Positions 1-8,394 of a stretch of 64,000 bases of DNA are shown one piece after another. Every line of letters starts with the position of its first letter. Within the stretch, counting starts at the first letter, position 1. The position numbers were made by a program, and so were the translations under genes. The notes below the pieces were generated by a model. It worked only from the letters and a program-made list of their open reading frames with translations, was not told the DNA's origin and did not search any database. Source of the DNA: Streptomyces kanamyceticus (GTDB lineage Bacteria; Actinomycetota; Actinomycetes; Streptomycetales; Streptomycetaceae); NCBI RefSeq assembly GCF_008704495.1, contig NZ_CP023699.1, positions 7,378,001 to 7,442,000 on the forward strand, read 5' to 3'.

Positions 1-12
1 GCGGTGACGACC

Positions 13-38
13 GCCCCGACGAGGGGCCCTCGTCGGGC
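13..38 (+). terminator. Hairpin ending an upstream gene outside the window
   Basis: A GC-rich inverted repeat (arms 15-23 and 29-37, five-base loop) lies about 75 bases before the glucokinase start. No U-tract follows, which is usual for this genus. It probably terminates a gene to the left of the window. Confidence 0.5.
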
Positions 39-111
39 GAACACATCGATCTGGACTGACCCCCCTCGGGTACGGTGGGCCGTAGCGGGGCTCGATCGAA
101 CTGAGGGATTC

Positions 112-1065
112 ATGGGACTCACCATCGGCGTCGATATCGGCGGCACGAAGATCGCGGCCGGCGTGGTCGACGAGGACGGCACCATCCTCTCGACCTTCAA
201 GGTGCCGACCCCCGGTACTTCCGAGGCCATCGTGGACGCGATCGCCTCCGCCGTGGAGGGCGCGCGGGCCGGGCACGAGATCGTCGGTGTCGGCATCGGC
301 GCCGCCGGTTACGTCAACCGCCAGCGCTCCACGGTGTACTTCGCGCCGAACATCGACTGGCGCCAGGAGCCGCTCAAGGACGAGGTCGAAAAGCGCGTCG
401 GTCTCCCGGTCGTCGTCGAGAACGACGCCAACGCCGCCGCGTGGGGCGAGTACCGGTTCGGCGGCGGCAAGGGCCACCGCAACGTCATCTGCATCACGCT
501 CGGCACCGGCCTCGGCGGCGGCATCATCATCGGCAACAAGCTGCGCCGCGGCCACTTCGGCGTGGCCGCCGAGTTCGGCCACATCCGGATGGTCCCGGAC
601 GGTCTGCTCTGCGGCTGCGGCAGCCAGGGCTGCTGGGAGCAGTACGCGTCGGGCCGCGCCCTCGTGCGGTACGCGAAGCAGCGCGCCAACGCCACCCCCG
701 AGAACGCCGAATACCTGCTCTCCCTTGGCGACGGCACCCCCGAAGGTATCGAGGGCAAGCACATCTCGATGGCCGCGCGGCAGGGCGACGCGGTCGCGGT
801 CGACTCCTACCGCGAGCTGGCCCGCTGGGCCGGTGCCGGTCTCGCCGACCTGGCCTCGCTCTTCGACCCGTCCGCCTTCATCATCGGCGGCGGCCTCTCG
901 GACGAGGGCGAGCTGGTCCTCGACCCGATCCGCAAGTCCTTCAAGCGCTGGCTGGTGGGCAGCAACTGGCGCCCCGAGGCGCAGGTCATCGCCGCGCAGC
1001 TGGGCAACAAGGCGGGGCTTGTCGGTGCGGCGGATCTGGCGCGGGAGCCTGATCCGGTCATGTGA
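112..1065 (+). CDS. glkA: ROK-family glucokinase
   Basis: Cytoplasmic glucokinase of 317 aa that phosphorylates glucose to glucose-6-phosphate with ATP; in Streptomyces it is also central to carbon catabolite repression (family knowledge). Residues 6-17 hold the ATP-binding DIGGTK motif, followed by ENDANAAAWGE and the phosphate-binding LGTGLGGG. The ROK zinc motif is complete: His157 in EFGH and Cys167, Cys169, Cys174 in CGCGSQGC. I chose the ATG at 112 rather than the upstream in-frame extension because GLTIGVDIGGTK is the normal N-terminus and 317 aa is the usual length. A phosphofructokinase gene lies 8 kb downstream, but there is no operon link. Confidence 0.96.
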   Translation: MGLTIGVDIGGTKIAAGVVDEDGTILSTFKVPTPGTSEAIVDAIASAVEGARAGHEIVGVGIGAAGYVNRQRSTVYFAPNIDWRQEPLKDEVEKRVGLPVVVENDANAAAWGEYRFGGGKGHRNVICITLGTGLGGGIIIGNKLRRGHFGVAAEFGHIRMVPDGLLCGCGSQGCWEQYASGRALVRYAKQRANATPENAEYLLSLGDGTPEGIEGKHISMAARQGDAVAVDSYRELARWAGAGLADLASLFDPSAFIIGGGLSDEGELVLDPIRKSFKRWLVGSNWRPEAQVIAAQLGNKAGLVGAADLAREPDPVM

Positions 1066-1193
1066 CCCCGCGTGCGACGGGGGCGCGGTCCATCGCGCTG
1101 GCGCGCTCGTCCTCAAACGCCGGACGGGCTGGGTTTCCCCGGCCCGTCCGGCGTTCCCGCGCAACCGTCCGGCGTTCGCGTATCTTGATCGCC

Positions 1194-1958
1194 ATGCCGA
1201 CGAGCCCGACCTCCGCGCTCCCCAACTCCCGTACCGAACCCGACGGTTCGGCGGTCATCCGGGTGCTGAGCTACAACATCCGCTCGATGCGCGACGACAC
1301 CGACGCACTCGCCAGGGTCATCGCCGCCTGCGCCCCCGACCTCGTCCTGATCCAGGAGGCGCCGCGGTTCTTCCGCTGGCGCAAGAAGCTGGCCCGCCTC
1401 GCCCGCGCGGCCGACCTGGTGATCCTCTCCGGCGGCGGCAGCGCCGCGGGCCCCGCGCTGCTCTGCTCGCTGCGCGCGACCGTCGAGCGCACCGAGGACG
1501 TGCTGCTTCCGCTCACCCCAGGACTGCACCGGCGCGGCTTCGCCACCGCCGTCGTACGGTTCGGCGGTGCCCGAATCGGCGCCCTGAGCTGCCACTTGAG
1601 CCTCCAGAAGGACGAGCGGTACGCGCAGGGCGGGATGCTGCTCGACCGGCTCGCCGAGCTGGGCGTGGCGCACGCGGTCGCGGGCGGAGACCTCAACGAA
1701 CGCCCCGGCGGACGGACGTTCAGCCGCCTCGCGTCGGCGCTCCAGGACTGCTGGGCCGCCAAGCCCTGGGGCGGCGAGCAGACCTCGACGCCCGACGACC
1801 CGCACCAGCGCATCGACGCGGTCTTCGCCACCGCGGGGATCGAAGTCCTCGGCTGCGGCGTGCCGTCGGACCTGCCGGGCGTGACCGCGACGGACCTGAG
1901 GGCGGCCACGGACCACCTTCCGGTCCTGGCCGCCCTCAGGGTTCCCCCTATTCAGTGA
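1194..1958 (+). CDS. Endonuclease/exonuclease/phosphatase (EEP) fold protein
   Basis: A 254-aa metal-dependent phosphodiesterase-like protein. The EEP signature elements are in order: LSYNIR, the metal-binding Glu in LIQEAPR, GGDLNERPGG and the terminal catalytic DHLPVLAAL. No signal peptide or membrane segment is visible, so a cytoplasmic role is likely. The substrate (DNA ends, phosphoinositide-like or other phosphodiester) cannot be told from sequence. The ATG at 1194 is preceded by a TATCTT-like -10 element and no clear ribosome site, suggesting a leaderless mRNA. It converges on the leftward gene that ends at 1962, only three bases away. Confidence 0.85.
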   Translation: MPTSPTSALPNSRTEPDGSAVIRVLSYNIRSMRDDTDALARVIAACAPDLVLIQEAPRFFRWRKKLARLARAADLVILSGGGSAAGPALLCSLRATVERTEDVLLPLTPGLHRRGFATAVVRFGGARIGALSCHLSLQKDERYAQGGMLLDRLAELGVAHAVAGGDLNERPGGRTFSRLASALQDCWAAKPWGGEQTSTPDDPHQRIDAVFATAGIEVLGCGVPSDLPGVTATDLRAATDHLPVLAALRVPPIQ

Positions 1959-1961
1959 GGC

Positions 1962-2966
1962 TCATGGGCGCTGCTTCGCCCGGTCGGTGATAGCCCAGCT
2001 CTCCAGGTACGAGAGCTGGACGTACGTCTTCGTGGCCTTGCCCTCGCCCGAGCCGCGCATGTCGCGGAAGCCCAGGAATTCGTACGTCTTCGGGTCGAAG
2101 ATGAAGTAGGCGCCGAAGCCGGACGAGCCCTTGGGCCGCGTCGGGTCGTCGTAGGTGATCGCGACGCCCGTGCGGCCCTTCGCGTCCTTCTGGCCGGGGA
2201 CCGCCTTCACTCCGGGGACCATGCCGAGCGCTTCGTAGGCGGCCGGGCGCAGTCCTTCCGGCATCACGGGGACGAGCTTGAGGAGCCCTGCGAGACTGAA
2301 GTGGATCTCGGACCACTCCTGGTCGGTGATCTCGTCGAGGGAGTCGTTCTTGTCGTTCGGGCCGCTCTTGTGGAGCAGCGAGAGGATCAGCTTCTCCGGG
2401 TCCTTCGGCAGCTTCTTGAGGGTGCCCCAGTCCTGCGGCGGCCACATCCCCTCGTTCTCCTTGAGCGGCTCCGACCACCAGCCCTTGCCGATCTCCATGA
2501 TCCAGGAGCGCTTCGATCCGTCCACGGAGCGCCAGTTCTCGTCGACGTGCCGCAGGACCTTGCCGGTCTTCTCCTCGGTCTCCTTGATGATCTCCTTCGT
2601 GTAGATGAACTGGTCGTCGCGCGGGGCGACGGTCTTCTCGTGCGCGCGCTCGTACGCCGCCGCGCCGTTCAGCACGGCGCGCGCGCTGACGTTGCGCATC
2701 GAAGGGGCGCTGCTCGCGGGCGGGTTGGCGCGGGGGTCCCCCTGATCGCCGCTGTTCACCACGGTCAGGACCGTGCCCGTCACCGCGGCCGCGACGGCCC
2801 CCGCGACGGCGACGCGCAGCACCGGGCGGCGCCACAGCGGCCGTGTCGCAGCCGTGTCCCGTTCGTTCATCGCGGCGAACAGACGCACGCGCGCGCGGTG
2901 GCGCGTGCCGTCGTCCAGCGGGGGAGCGCCCGCGTCCCAGTCGCGCAGTTCATCGAGCTCATTCAT
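1962..2966 (-). CDS. CU044_5270-type membrane-anchored protein, partner of the ECF sigma factor
   Basis: A 334-aa protein. The first ~45 residues (ELRDWDAGAPPLDDGTRHRARVRLF) look like the cytosolic segment of the CU044_5270 family, followed by one membrane segment (about residues 50-70, AVAGAVAAAVTGTVLTVV) and a large exported domain with no catalytic motif I recognise. Its start overlaps the end of the sigma factor gene by 8 bases, so they are translationally coupled. Family knowledge and context suggest an anti-sigma-like or signal-receiving partner that holds the sigma factor at the membrane; that is inference. No zinc-binding HxxxCxxC anti-sigma motif is present. Confidence 0.75.
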   Translation of the reverse strand: MNELDELRDWDAGAPPLDDGTRHRARVRLFAAMNERDTAATRPLWRRPVLRVAVAGAVAAAVTGTVLTVVNSGDQGDPRANPPASSAPSMRNVSARAVLNGAAAYERAHEKTVAPRDDQFIYTKEIIKETEEKTGKVLRHVDENWRSVDGSKRSWIMEIGKGWWSEPLKENEGMWPPQDWGTLKKLPKDPEKLILSLLHKSGPNDKNDSLDEITDQEWSEIHFSLAGLLKLVPVMPEGLRPAAYEALGMVPGVKAVPGQKDAKGRTGVAITYDDPTRPKGSSGFGAYFIFDPKTYEFLGFRDMRGSGEGKATKTYVQLSYLESWAITDRAKQRP

Positions 2967-3579
2967 GGGCGTGTGCCTCCTGGAAAGCTGTCGGATCGGA
3001 TCCGCCCAGTGCTTCGCGCAATGTGCTGCGGGCCCGGTGCAGCCGGGATCTCACGGTGCCGACGGGCACCCCGAGGGCCTGTGCCGCCTCTTCGTAGCTG
3101 AGGTCGGCCCACGCCACGAGCAGGACCACGTCGCGGTGGCGCGGGGAGAGGGAGGCCAGGGCCGCCGCCAGTTCGTGGCGGATGCCCCGGGCGCCCGCCC
3201 GGGCGACCGCGCGCTCGGCGACCGGCTCCTCGTGCTGCACCGGCGCGGGCACCTGGGCCAGCGCCTTGAAGCGGCGGGCCTCGGCCCTGCGGTGCCTGCC
3301 GATGAGGTTGGTCGCGATGCCGAACAGCCAGGGGCGGGCGTCGGCCCGCGCCAGGTCGTAGCGGTGGCGCTGCTTGAAGGCGGTGGCGAAGGTGTCCGCC
3401 ATCAGGTCCTCCGCCGCCTCGGGACCGAGCCTGCGTGCCGCGTACCGGTACACGGAGTCGGCGTGCCGGTCGAAGAGGACGGCGAACTGCTCGGGCTCGT
3501 CCCGGGACCGCTCGATTGACCAGGCGTCACTCTGCTCGCGACTGCCCGCGCGGAGGGGGACGCCGGGTTCGACGGTCAT
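2959..3579 (-). CDS. ECF-subfamily RNA polymerase sigma factor
   Basis: A 206-aa sigma-70 group IV factor. Region 2 covers about residues 32-100 (FAVLFDRHADSVYRYAARRLG, then AEDLMADTFATAF). Region 4 covers about 135-195 (LSPRHRDVVLLVAWADLSY followed by the helix-turn-helix AAQALGVPVGTVRSRLHRAR). The ATG at 3579 has a strong AAGGAG ribosome site eight bases upstream. It is followed, with an 8-base overlap, by the CU044_5270 membrane protein, forming a two-gene unit. The regulon and inducing stress are unknown; no obvious autoregulatory -35/-10 pair was identified in the 180 bases upstream. Confidence 0.92.
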   Translation of the reverse strand: MTVEPGVPLRAGSREQSDAWSIERSRDEPEQFAVLFDRHADSVYRYAARRLGPEAAEDLMADTFATAFKQRHRYDLARADARPWLFGIATNLIGRHRRAEARRFKALAQVPAPVQHEEPVAERAVARAGARGIRHELAAALASLSPRHRDVVLLVAWADLSYEEAAQALGVPVGTVRSRLHRARSTLREALGGSDPTAFQEAHAHE

Positions 3580-3700
3580 CGGGGCTCCTTTCGTTCGTCT
3601 GAACGCCTCGAAGGCTTGGGCTCGTTCGGTGGTTCACCTCCTCTTCGCCGCTCGCCCGGATCGGGTTCCATCGAGGCGGCCGCGGATGGCCCGTGACACG

Positions 3701-3738
3701 CGAAGGGCCCGCCCGGAGCGTGTCCGGACGGGCCTTCG
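3701..3738 (-). terminator. Hairpin terminator after the esterase/membrane-protein operon
   Basis: CGAAGG...CCTTCG arms enclose further paired CCCG/CGGG and CCGGA/TCCGG segments with one bulge and one mismatch. It sits 20 bases past the end of the gene at 3758-4444 and before the sigma factor promoter region. Confidence 0.65.
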
Positions 3739-3757
3739 GGGGAGGGGGGCGGGGGGC

Positions 3758-4444
3758 TCAGACGACCGCGCCGCGCCCCGGGTCGTCCTCGTCCTCGTCG
3801 TCCGCGCCGGTCATCCGCATCACGAGCGTGGCGAAGCCGCCGAGGAAGCCGCCGATGCCGAGCGTGGTCAGCCACCACGTCATCTGCCAGCCGAGCAGCA
3901 CGGCGAGCAGGATCAGCAGCGGTCCGCCGATCACCGCGAGCCAGGCGAACTTGGCCGTCACGTCCGCCGCGGGCAGCGGGGGCGGCTCCGGCGGTACGAA
4001 GTGGCCCTCGTCGTCCGCGTCGAAGTCGGTCTCGGAGGGCTCGGGCGTGGAGTAGTCGCGCGGCCCGCCGACTCCCGGCGCGAAGGAGACGGAGCTGCCC
4101 AGCGGCTTGTCGGTGCCGGACTCGGCGTCGGACTCGGCGTCGGACTTGGCATCGGGCTCCGGCTTGCCGGGACCGCTCGCCGAGCCGTTCGTCTCCGGTT
4201 CGAGGAGCGCCAGGTCCTCGACCGACTTGAAGGGCTTGGCGCCCGGCGGGTCCGCGGGCTCCTCGCCGTACCCCGCGACGATCGCCTGCCAGGCGGCGTC
4301 CTCGTCGATCGGCAGCCCGTCGTCGGGCGCCTCGGTCTGCTCGGGGCCCTGCTCGGGCTCGCGCGGCTGCTGCTCCTCGCCGCCCTCGCCCTTGGGCGTC
4401 TTCTCCTCGCGGCTCTCTTCTCGGTCCGCCTCGTGCTCAGCCAC
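3758..4444 (-). CDS. Acidic protein with C-terminal membrane hairpin, function unknown
   Basis: A 228-aa protein that I cannot assign to a function. The first ~150 residues are charged, low-complexity and acidic, with a short SDAE repeat. The last ~70 residues hold two hydrophobic segments (around FAWLAVIGGPLLILLAVLLG and TTLGIGGFLGGFATLVM), ending in an acidic DDEDEDD tail. It would sit as a membrane hairpin with a long disordered cytosolic N-terminus. The GTG start overlaps the 3' end of the upstream esterase by 8 bases, so the two are co-translated. Confidence 0.75.
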   Translation of the reverse strand: MAEHEADREESREEKTPKGEGGEEQQPREPEQGPEQTEAPDDGLPIDEDAAWQAIVAGYGEEPADPPGAKPFKSVEDLALLEPETNGSASGPGKPEPDAKSDAESDAESGTDKPLGSSVSFAPGVGGPRDYSTPEPSETDFDADDEGHFVPPEPPPLPAADVTAKFAWLAVIGGPLLILLAVLLGWQMTWWLTTLGIGGFLGGFATLVMRMTGADDEDEDDPGRGAVV

Positions 4445-5216
4445 CGGTGGCCGTCCCTTCCTTACCGACGCTGGGGGCGAGCCGGCCGATGAACGTGTGA
4501 CTCTCCTCGAAAATCCGGTCCGCGTCGTGGTCCAACGTCGCGACGTGGTAGCTCTGTTCCAGCAGGATCTCCCGGACGTCCGTGGAGGACACCCGGCTGA
4601 GGACCCGGGCCGAGTCGGCGGGCGGCACCACGTGGTCCTGCGGGCTGTGCAGCACCACCAGCGGCTGGGTCACCTGCGGCAGTTCGGCGTCGACGAGGCG
4701 GAAGAAGCGGCGCAGGGAGTGCGCGGCGTGCAGCGGCACCCTGTCGTAGCCGAGCTCCTTCGAGCCCGGCTTCGCGATGTCGCTCGCGATGCCCTTGGTG
4801 GAGGGGATGAGATACCGCGCGATGGGCAGCGCGTGCGCCGCCAGGCCGTGCACCTTGTTCCCCGGGTTGACCAGGACGAGGCCGCTGATCGCGTCCCCGT
4901 GCTTGGCCGCGAGGCGCAGCGCGAGCGCGCCGCCCATGGAGAGCCCGAAGACGAAGACCCGCTCGCACCGGTCGAGCAGCACGCGCAGCTCGCGCTCCAC
5001 CTCCGCGTACCAGTCCTGCCAGCCGGTGATCTGCATGTCCTCCCAGCGGGTCCCGTGCCCGGGCAGCAGCGGCAGCGAGACGGTGAGGCCGCGCTCCGCC
5101 AGATACTCGGCCCAGGGGCGCAGCGACTGCGGGGATCCGGTGAAGCCGTGGCAGAGGAGGACGCCGACCTCGCCGCCTTCGTGGCGGTACGGCTCGGCTC
5201 CGGGGAGGACCGGCAC
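4437..5216 (-). CDS. Alpha/beta-hydrolase, carboxylesterase/monoacylglycerol lipase type
   Basis: A 259-aa serine hydrolase. LLCHGFTGSPQSLRPWAEYL is the oxyanion-hole HGF region, GLSMGG is the nucleophile elbow (Ser), LHSPQDHVVPP carries the acid Asp, and QSYHVATLDHD carries the catalytic His. These are features of the Est30/lipase family acting on short acyl esters. I chose the GTG at 5216, not the ATG 81 bases upstream, because GAAGGAG lies seven bases before it and homologues begin PVLPGAEPY. It is the first gene of a two-gene unit with the acidic membrane protein and diverges from plsC. Confidence 0.88.
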   Translation of the reverse strand: MPVLPGAEPYRHEGGEVGVLLCHGFTGSPQSLRPWAEYLAERGLTVSLPLLPGHGTRWEDMQITGWQDWYAEVERELRVLLDRCERVFVFGLSMGGALALRLAAKHGDAISGLVLVNPGNKVHGLAAHALPIARYLIPSTKGIASDIAKPGSKELGYDRVPLHAAHSLRRFFRLVDAELPQVTQPLVVLHSPQDHVVPPADSARVLSRVSSTDVREILLEQSYHVATLDHDADRIFEESHTFIGRLAPSVGKEGTATGG

Positions 5217-5370
5217 CTTCGGTCTCCTTCGTGAGAGGGGGAAGGGGGGTTCATGGCGAATCGAGGAGTACTTCACCGTACGCGACCGGACTGACACCGA
5301 CCAGGGTCGTCGGGCCCATTGCCCGCGCCCCGGGTTAAGGTCTGATCCACAGACACAGGAGGCACTCGGT

Positions 5371-6159
5371 TTGATCTACGGCGCAATGAAGGTTGCCATC
5401 GGAGGGCCCCTGAAGCTCGGCTTCAGGCCCTGGGTGGAGGGCCTTGAGAACGTTCCCGCCGAGGGCCCCGCGATTCTGGCGAGCAATCACCTGTCGTTCT
5501 CGGACTCCTTCTTCCTCCCCGCGGTCCTCGACCGCAAGGTCACCTTCATCGCGAAGGCGGAGTACTTCACGACGCCCGGCGTCAAGGGCAAGCTCACGGC
5601 CGCCTTCTTCAAGGGCGTGGGCCAGCTCCCCGTGGACCGTTCCGGCGCGCGCGGCGCGGGCGAGGCGGCCATCAAGAGCGGCATCGAGGTCCTGGAGCGC
5701 GGTGAGCTCTTCGGCATCTACCCCGAGGGCACGCGCTCGCCCGACGGCCGTCTCTACCGCGGCAAGCCCGGCGGCCTCGCGCGCGTGGCGCTCGCCACCG
5801 GCGCCCCCGTGCTCCCCGTGGCGATGATCGACACCGAGAAGATCCAGCCCCCCGGCAAGGTGATGCCGAAGCTGATGCGCCCCGGCATCCGCATCGGCAA
5901 GCCCCTCGACTTCACGCGCTACCAGGGCATGGAGCAGGATCGCTTCGTGCTGCGCGCGCTGACCGACGAGGTCATGTACGAGATCATGAAGCTCTCCGGC
6001 CAGGAGTACGTCGACGTGTACGCGACGGCGGCGAAGCGCCAGATCACCGAGGAGGCCAAGGCGGTCAAGGCGGCGGAGAAGGCCGCGGAGAAGGCGGCGG
6101 AGGCCGCCGAGAAGGCCGCCGCGGAGAAGGCCGAGGAAAAGGAACGGTCCGGCTCCTAG
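5371..6159 (+). CDS. plsC: 1-acyl-sn-glycerol-3-phosphate acyltransferase (PlsC family)
   Basis: A 262-aa acyltransferase of phospholipid synthesis that acylates lysophosphatidic acid or a related acceptor. The HX4D catalytic motif is present (NHLSFSD, residues ~33-39), as is the second acceptor-binding motif (YPEGTRSPDG). The start is a TTG at 5371 because AGGAGG stands eight bases upstream (5357-5362); an in-frame ATG at 5386 is the alternative. The last ~40 residues are a Lys/Ala/Glu-rich helix (repeats of KAAEKAAE) not needed for catalysis, which may contact membrane or nucleic acid. It is followed 28 bases later by the sensor kinase gene. Confidence 0.9.
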   Translation: MIYGAMKVAIGGPLKLGFRPWVEGLENVPAEGPAILASNHLSFSDSFFLPAVLDRKVTFIAKAEYFTTPGVKGKLTAAFFKGVGQLPVDRSGARGAGEAAIKSGIEVLERGELFGIYPEGTRSPDGRLYRGKPGGLARVALATGAPVLPVAMIDTEKIQPPGKVMPKLMRPGIRIGKPLDFTRYQGMEQDRFVLRALTDEVMYEIMKLSGQEYVDVYATAAKRQITEEAKAVKAAEKAAEKAAEAAEKAAAEKAEEKERSGS

Positions 6160-6187
6160 CCGCGTCCGTTCGGGGGTGGGGGACGAC

Positions 6188-7423
6188 ATGGCCAAGCGCG
6201 AAAGAGTCATGAGGATGTCGGTCGAGCAGCCGCTGTGGCGCGCGCTCACCGGCTATCGCGTCCTGACGATGCTCTACGCGATCGCGCTCTTCGTGCGGGC
6301 GTACGACGAGTTCGACCGCCCCTGGGTGGCCTTCGCGTTCTTCACGGTGCTCGCCCTCTGGACGCTCGGCACGCTGCCCCGGGTCGCGAACGCGGCGAGC
6401 TGCACCAAGCGGTTCCTCGTCGTGGACCTGGCCGTCGCGCTGACCGGCATCCTGCTCACCCCGCTCGCCGACTCGCGCCAGCAGGTCGTCGGCGAGGGCC
6501 CGACGCTGCCCTCCATATGGACCGCGGGCGCCGTCCTCGCGTACGCGATCAAGGGCGGCTGGCGGTGGGCGGCCTGCGCGTCCGCGCTCGTCGGCGTCGC
6601 CAACATCGTGCAGCGCGGCGAGCTCACCCAGTCCACCGTGCACAACGTCCTGCTCGTCTGCATCGCCTCCATCGCCATCGGCTACGTGGTCGAGGTGGCC
6701 CGCGCCTCCGAGCGCACCCTCGCCCGCGCCCTGGAGATCGAGGCCGCCACCCGCGAGCGCGAACGGCTCGCCCGCGACATCCACGACAGCGTCCTCCAGG
6801 TCCTGGCGATGGTGCAGCGGCGCGGCAGCGCGATGGGCGGCGAGGCCGCGGAGCTCGGCCGGATGGCGGGGGAGCAGGAGGTCGCGCTGCGCACCCTGGT
6901 CGCCGGGGGCCTGGTGCGCACCTCGCACGCGTCGGAGGACGCCTCGCAGGGCGCTCTCGTCCGCGCGGTAGAGGAACCCGACGAAGAGCCGGACGACGCG
7001 GCCCCCTGCGACCTGCGGGCCCTGCTCTTCCCGTACGCCGGGTCGAAGGTGACCCTCTCGGAGCCTGGCGCACCGGTCCACCTCGCGCCGCGCGCGGCCA
7101 GGGAGCTGGCGGCCGCTGTCAGTGCCGCACTGGACAATGTCCACAGACATGCCGGAGCGGACGCGCACGCCTGGATCCTCGTCGAGGACGAGCCGGACGC
7201 GGTGATCGTGACGGTGCGCGACGACGGACCCGGCATCCCGGAGGGGCGGCTCGCCGAGGCCGAGGGGGAGGGGCGCCTCGGGGTCGCCCTGTCGATCAGG
7301 GGGCGGCTGCGGGACATCGGCGGCACGGCCGAGCTGATCTCGGTACCGGGCCAGGGCACGGAAGTGGAATTGCAGGTCCCGCGCGCGGTGCGGGACGCAC
7401 GGGGGAAGGCGGGAAGAACATGA
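6188..7423 (+). CDS. macS: MacS-like sensor histidine kinase
   Basis: Membrane sensor kinase of about 411 aa. The N-terminal ~170 residues contain about five hydrophobic helices. A HisKA_3 dimerisation box follows (ERERLARDIHDSVLQVL, phospho-His in DIHD), then a HATPase domain with an N-box (ALDNVHRHAGADA) and G-box (DDGPGIPEG). Its stop overlaps the start of the response regulator by four bases (ATGA), so both are made together. By order and family it corresponds to MacRS, a pair I recall as controlling membrane-associated proteins, development and antibiotic output in Streptomyces. Starts at GTG 6176 or ATG 6209 are alternatives. Confidence 0.85.
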   Translation: MAKRERVMRMSVEQPLWRALTGYRVLTMLYAIALFVRAYDEFDRPWVAFAFFTVLALWTLGTLPRVANAASCTKRFLVVDLAVALTGILLTPLADSRQQVVGEGPTLPSIWTAGAVLAYAIKGGWRWAACASALVGVANIVQRGELTQSTVHNVLLVCIASIAIGYVVEVARASERTLARALEIEAATRERERLARDIHDSVLQVLAMVQRRGSAMGGEAAELGRMAGEQEVALRTLVAGGLVRTSHASEDASQGALVRAVEEPDEEPDDAAPCDLRALLFPYAGSKVTLSEPGAPVHLAPRAARELAAAVSAALDNVHRHAGADAHAWILVEDEPDAVIVTVRDDGPGIPEGRLAEAEGEGRLGVALSIRGRLRDIGGTAELISVPGQGTEVELQVPRAVRDARGKAGRT

Positions 7424-8238
7424 CGAGCGAGCGAGAGCGGGGAAAGCCGGTGGAGCAGGCGGCGGGCGCCGGGGAGAGCGCGGGTACGAGCGCCGGGGGC
7501 AGCGCGGGCACGGGCGTCGAGGCGAGCGCGGGTACGAGTGCCGAGGGCGGCGCGGGCGGCGCGGGTGGCGCGGGCACGGGACCGATCAAGGTCATGGTCG
7601 TCGACGACCACCCGATGTGGCGCGACGCGGTCGCCCGCGACCTGGCAGAGGCGGGCCTCGACGTGGTCGCGACGGCGGGCGACGGCGAGCAGGCGGTCCG
7701 CCGTGCGCAGGCCGCCAACCCCGACGTCCTGGTCCTCGACCTGAACCTCCCGCTGAAGCCGGGCGTCCAGGTCTGCAAGGAACTCGTCGGCGCCAATCCG
7801 GCCGTGCGTGTCCTCGTCCTGTCCGCGAGCGGCGAGCACGCCGACGTCCTGGAGGCGGTCAAGTCGGGCGCCACCGGCTATCTCCTGAAGTCGGCGTCCA
7901 CGGCGGAGCTGATCGACGCGGTGCGCCGCACGGCCGTCGGCGACGCCGTCTTCACCCCGGGCCTCGCGGGCCTGGTCCTCGGCGAGTACCGCAGGCTGGC
8001 CTCCGACTCCTCGCCAGGCACGCCGGAGGAGCAGAAGGCCCCGCAGCTCACCGACCGCGAGACGGAGGTGCTTCGCCTGGTCGCCAAGGGCCTGAGCTAC
8101 AAGCAGATCGCCGAGCGCCTGGTGATCTCGCACCGCACCGTGCAGAACCACGTCCAGAACACCCTGGGCAAGCTCCAGCTGCACAACAGGGTGGAGCTCG
8201 TGCGGTACGCGATCGAGCGCGGGCTCGACGACGCGTGA
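7420..8238 (+). CDS. macR: MacR-like NarL/LuxR response regulator
   Basis: A 272-aa response regulator. An unusual Ala/Gly/Ser/Thr-rich segment fills residues ~15-50. The receiver follows (VMVVDDHPMW, phospho-acceptor Asp in VLVLDLNLP, Thr/Ser in VLSAS and Lys in LLKSAS). The C-terminal LuxR helix-turn-helix is LTDRETEVLRLVAKGLS then YKQIAERLVISHRTVQNHV. The ATGA overlap with macS fixes the start. The low-complexity leader is not part of the receiver fold and may be a linker or a mis-set start; no better internal start with a ribosome site was found. Confidence 0.88.
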   Translation: MTSERERGKPVEQAAGAGESAGTSAGGSAGTGVEASAGTSAEGGAGGAGGAGTGPIKVMVVDDHPMWRDAVARDLAEAGLDVVATAGDGEQAVRRAQAANPDVLVLDLNLPLKPGVQVCKELVGANPAVRVLVLSASGEHADVLEAVKSGATGYLLKSASTAELIDAVRRTAVGDAVFTPGLAGLVLGEYRRLASDSSPGTPEEQKAPQLTDRETEVLRLVAKGLSYKQIAERLVISHRTVQNHVQNTLGKLQLHNRVELVRYAIERGLDDA

Positions 8239-8330
8239 GCCCCGCGGTGCCGACGCGCGACCCCTCATATGAGTGAACACGCGTGATCAACTGCCTTGTA
8301 ACGCCCAGGAATTGACCATTCGCCCTGTCC

Positions 8331-8378
8331 CTGAGTGACCTGGATCACCATTAGCGTGACTCGCATCAGGTCACTGAG
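8331..8378. promoter_or_regulatory. CRP-like site and inverted repeat before the phosphofructokinase gene
   Basis: GTGA (8335-8338), six bases, TCAC (8345-8348) is a symmetric CRP/FNR-type half-site pair. It lies within a longer imperfect inverted repeat (arms 8331-8341 and 8368-8378, 10 of 11 bases matching). The repeat flanks a TAGCGT -10-like element at 8352-8357 upstream of the ATG at 8395. Confidence 0.45.
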
Positions 8379-8394
8379 GCGAAGGGACTTTTCC

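Noticed and set aside
7130..7150. TGTCCACA-like DnaA boxes around 7139 and 24541
   Set aside because: Each has one mismatch to the Streptomyces consensus, they are isolated, and the first lies inside the sensor kinase coding sequence.
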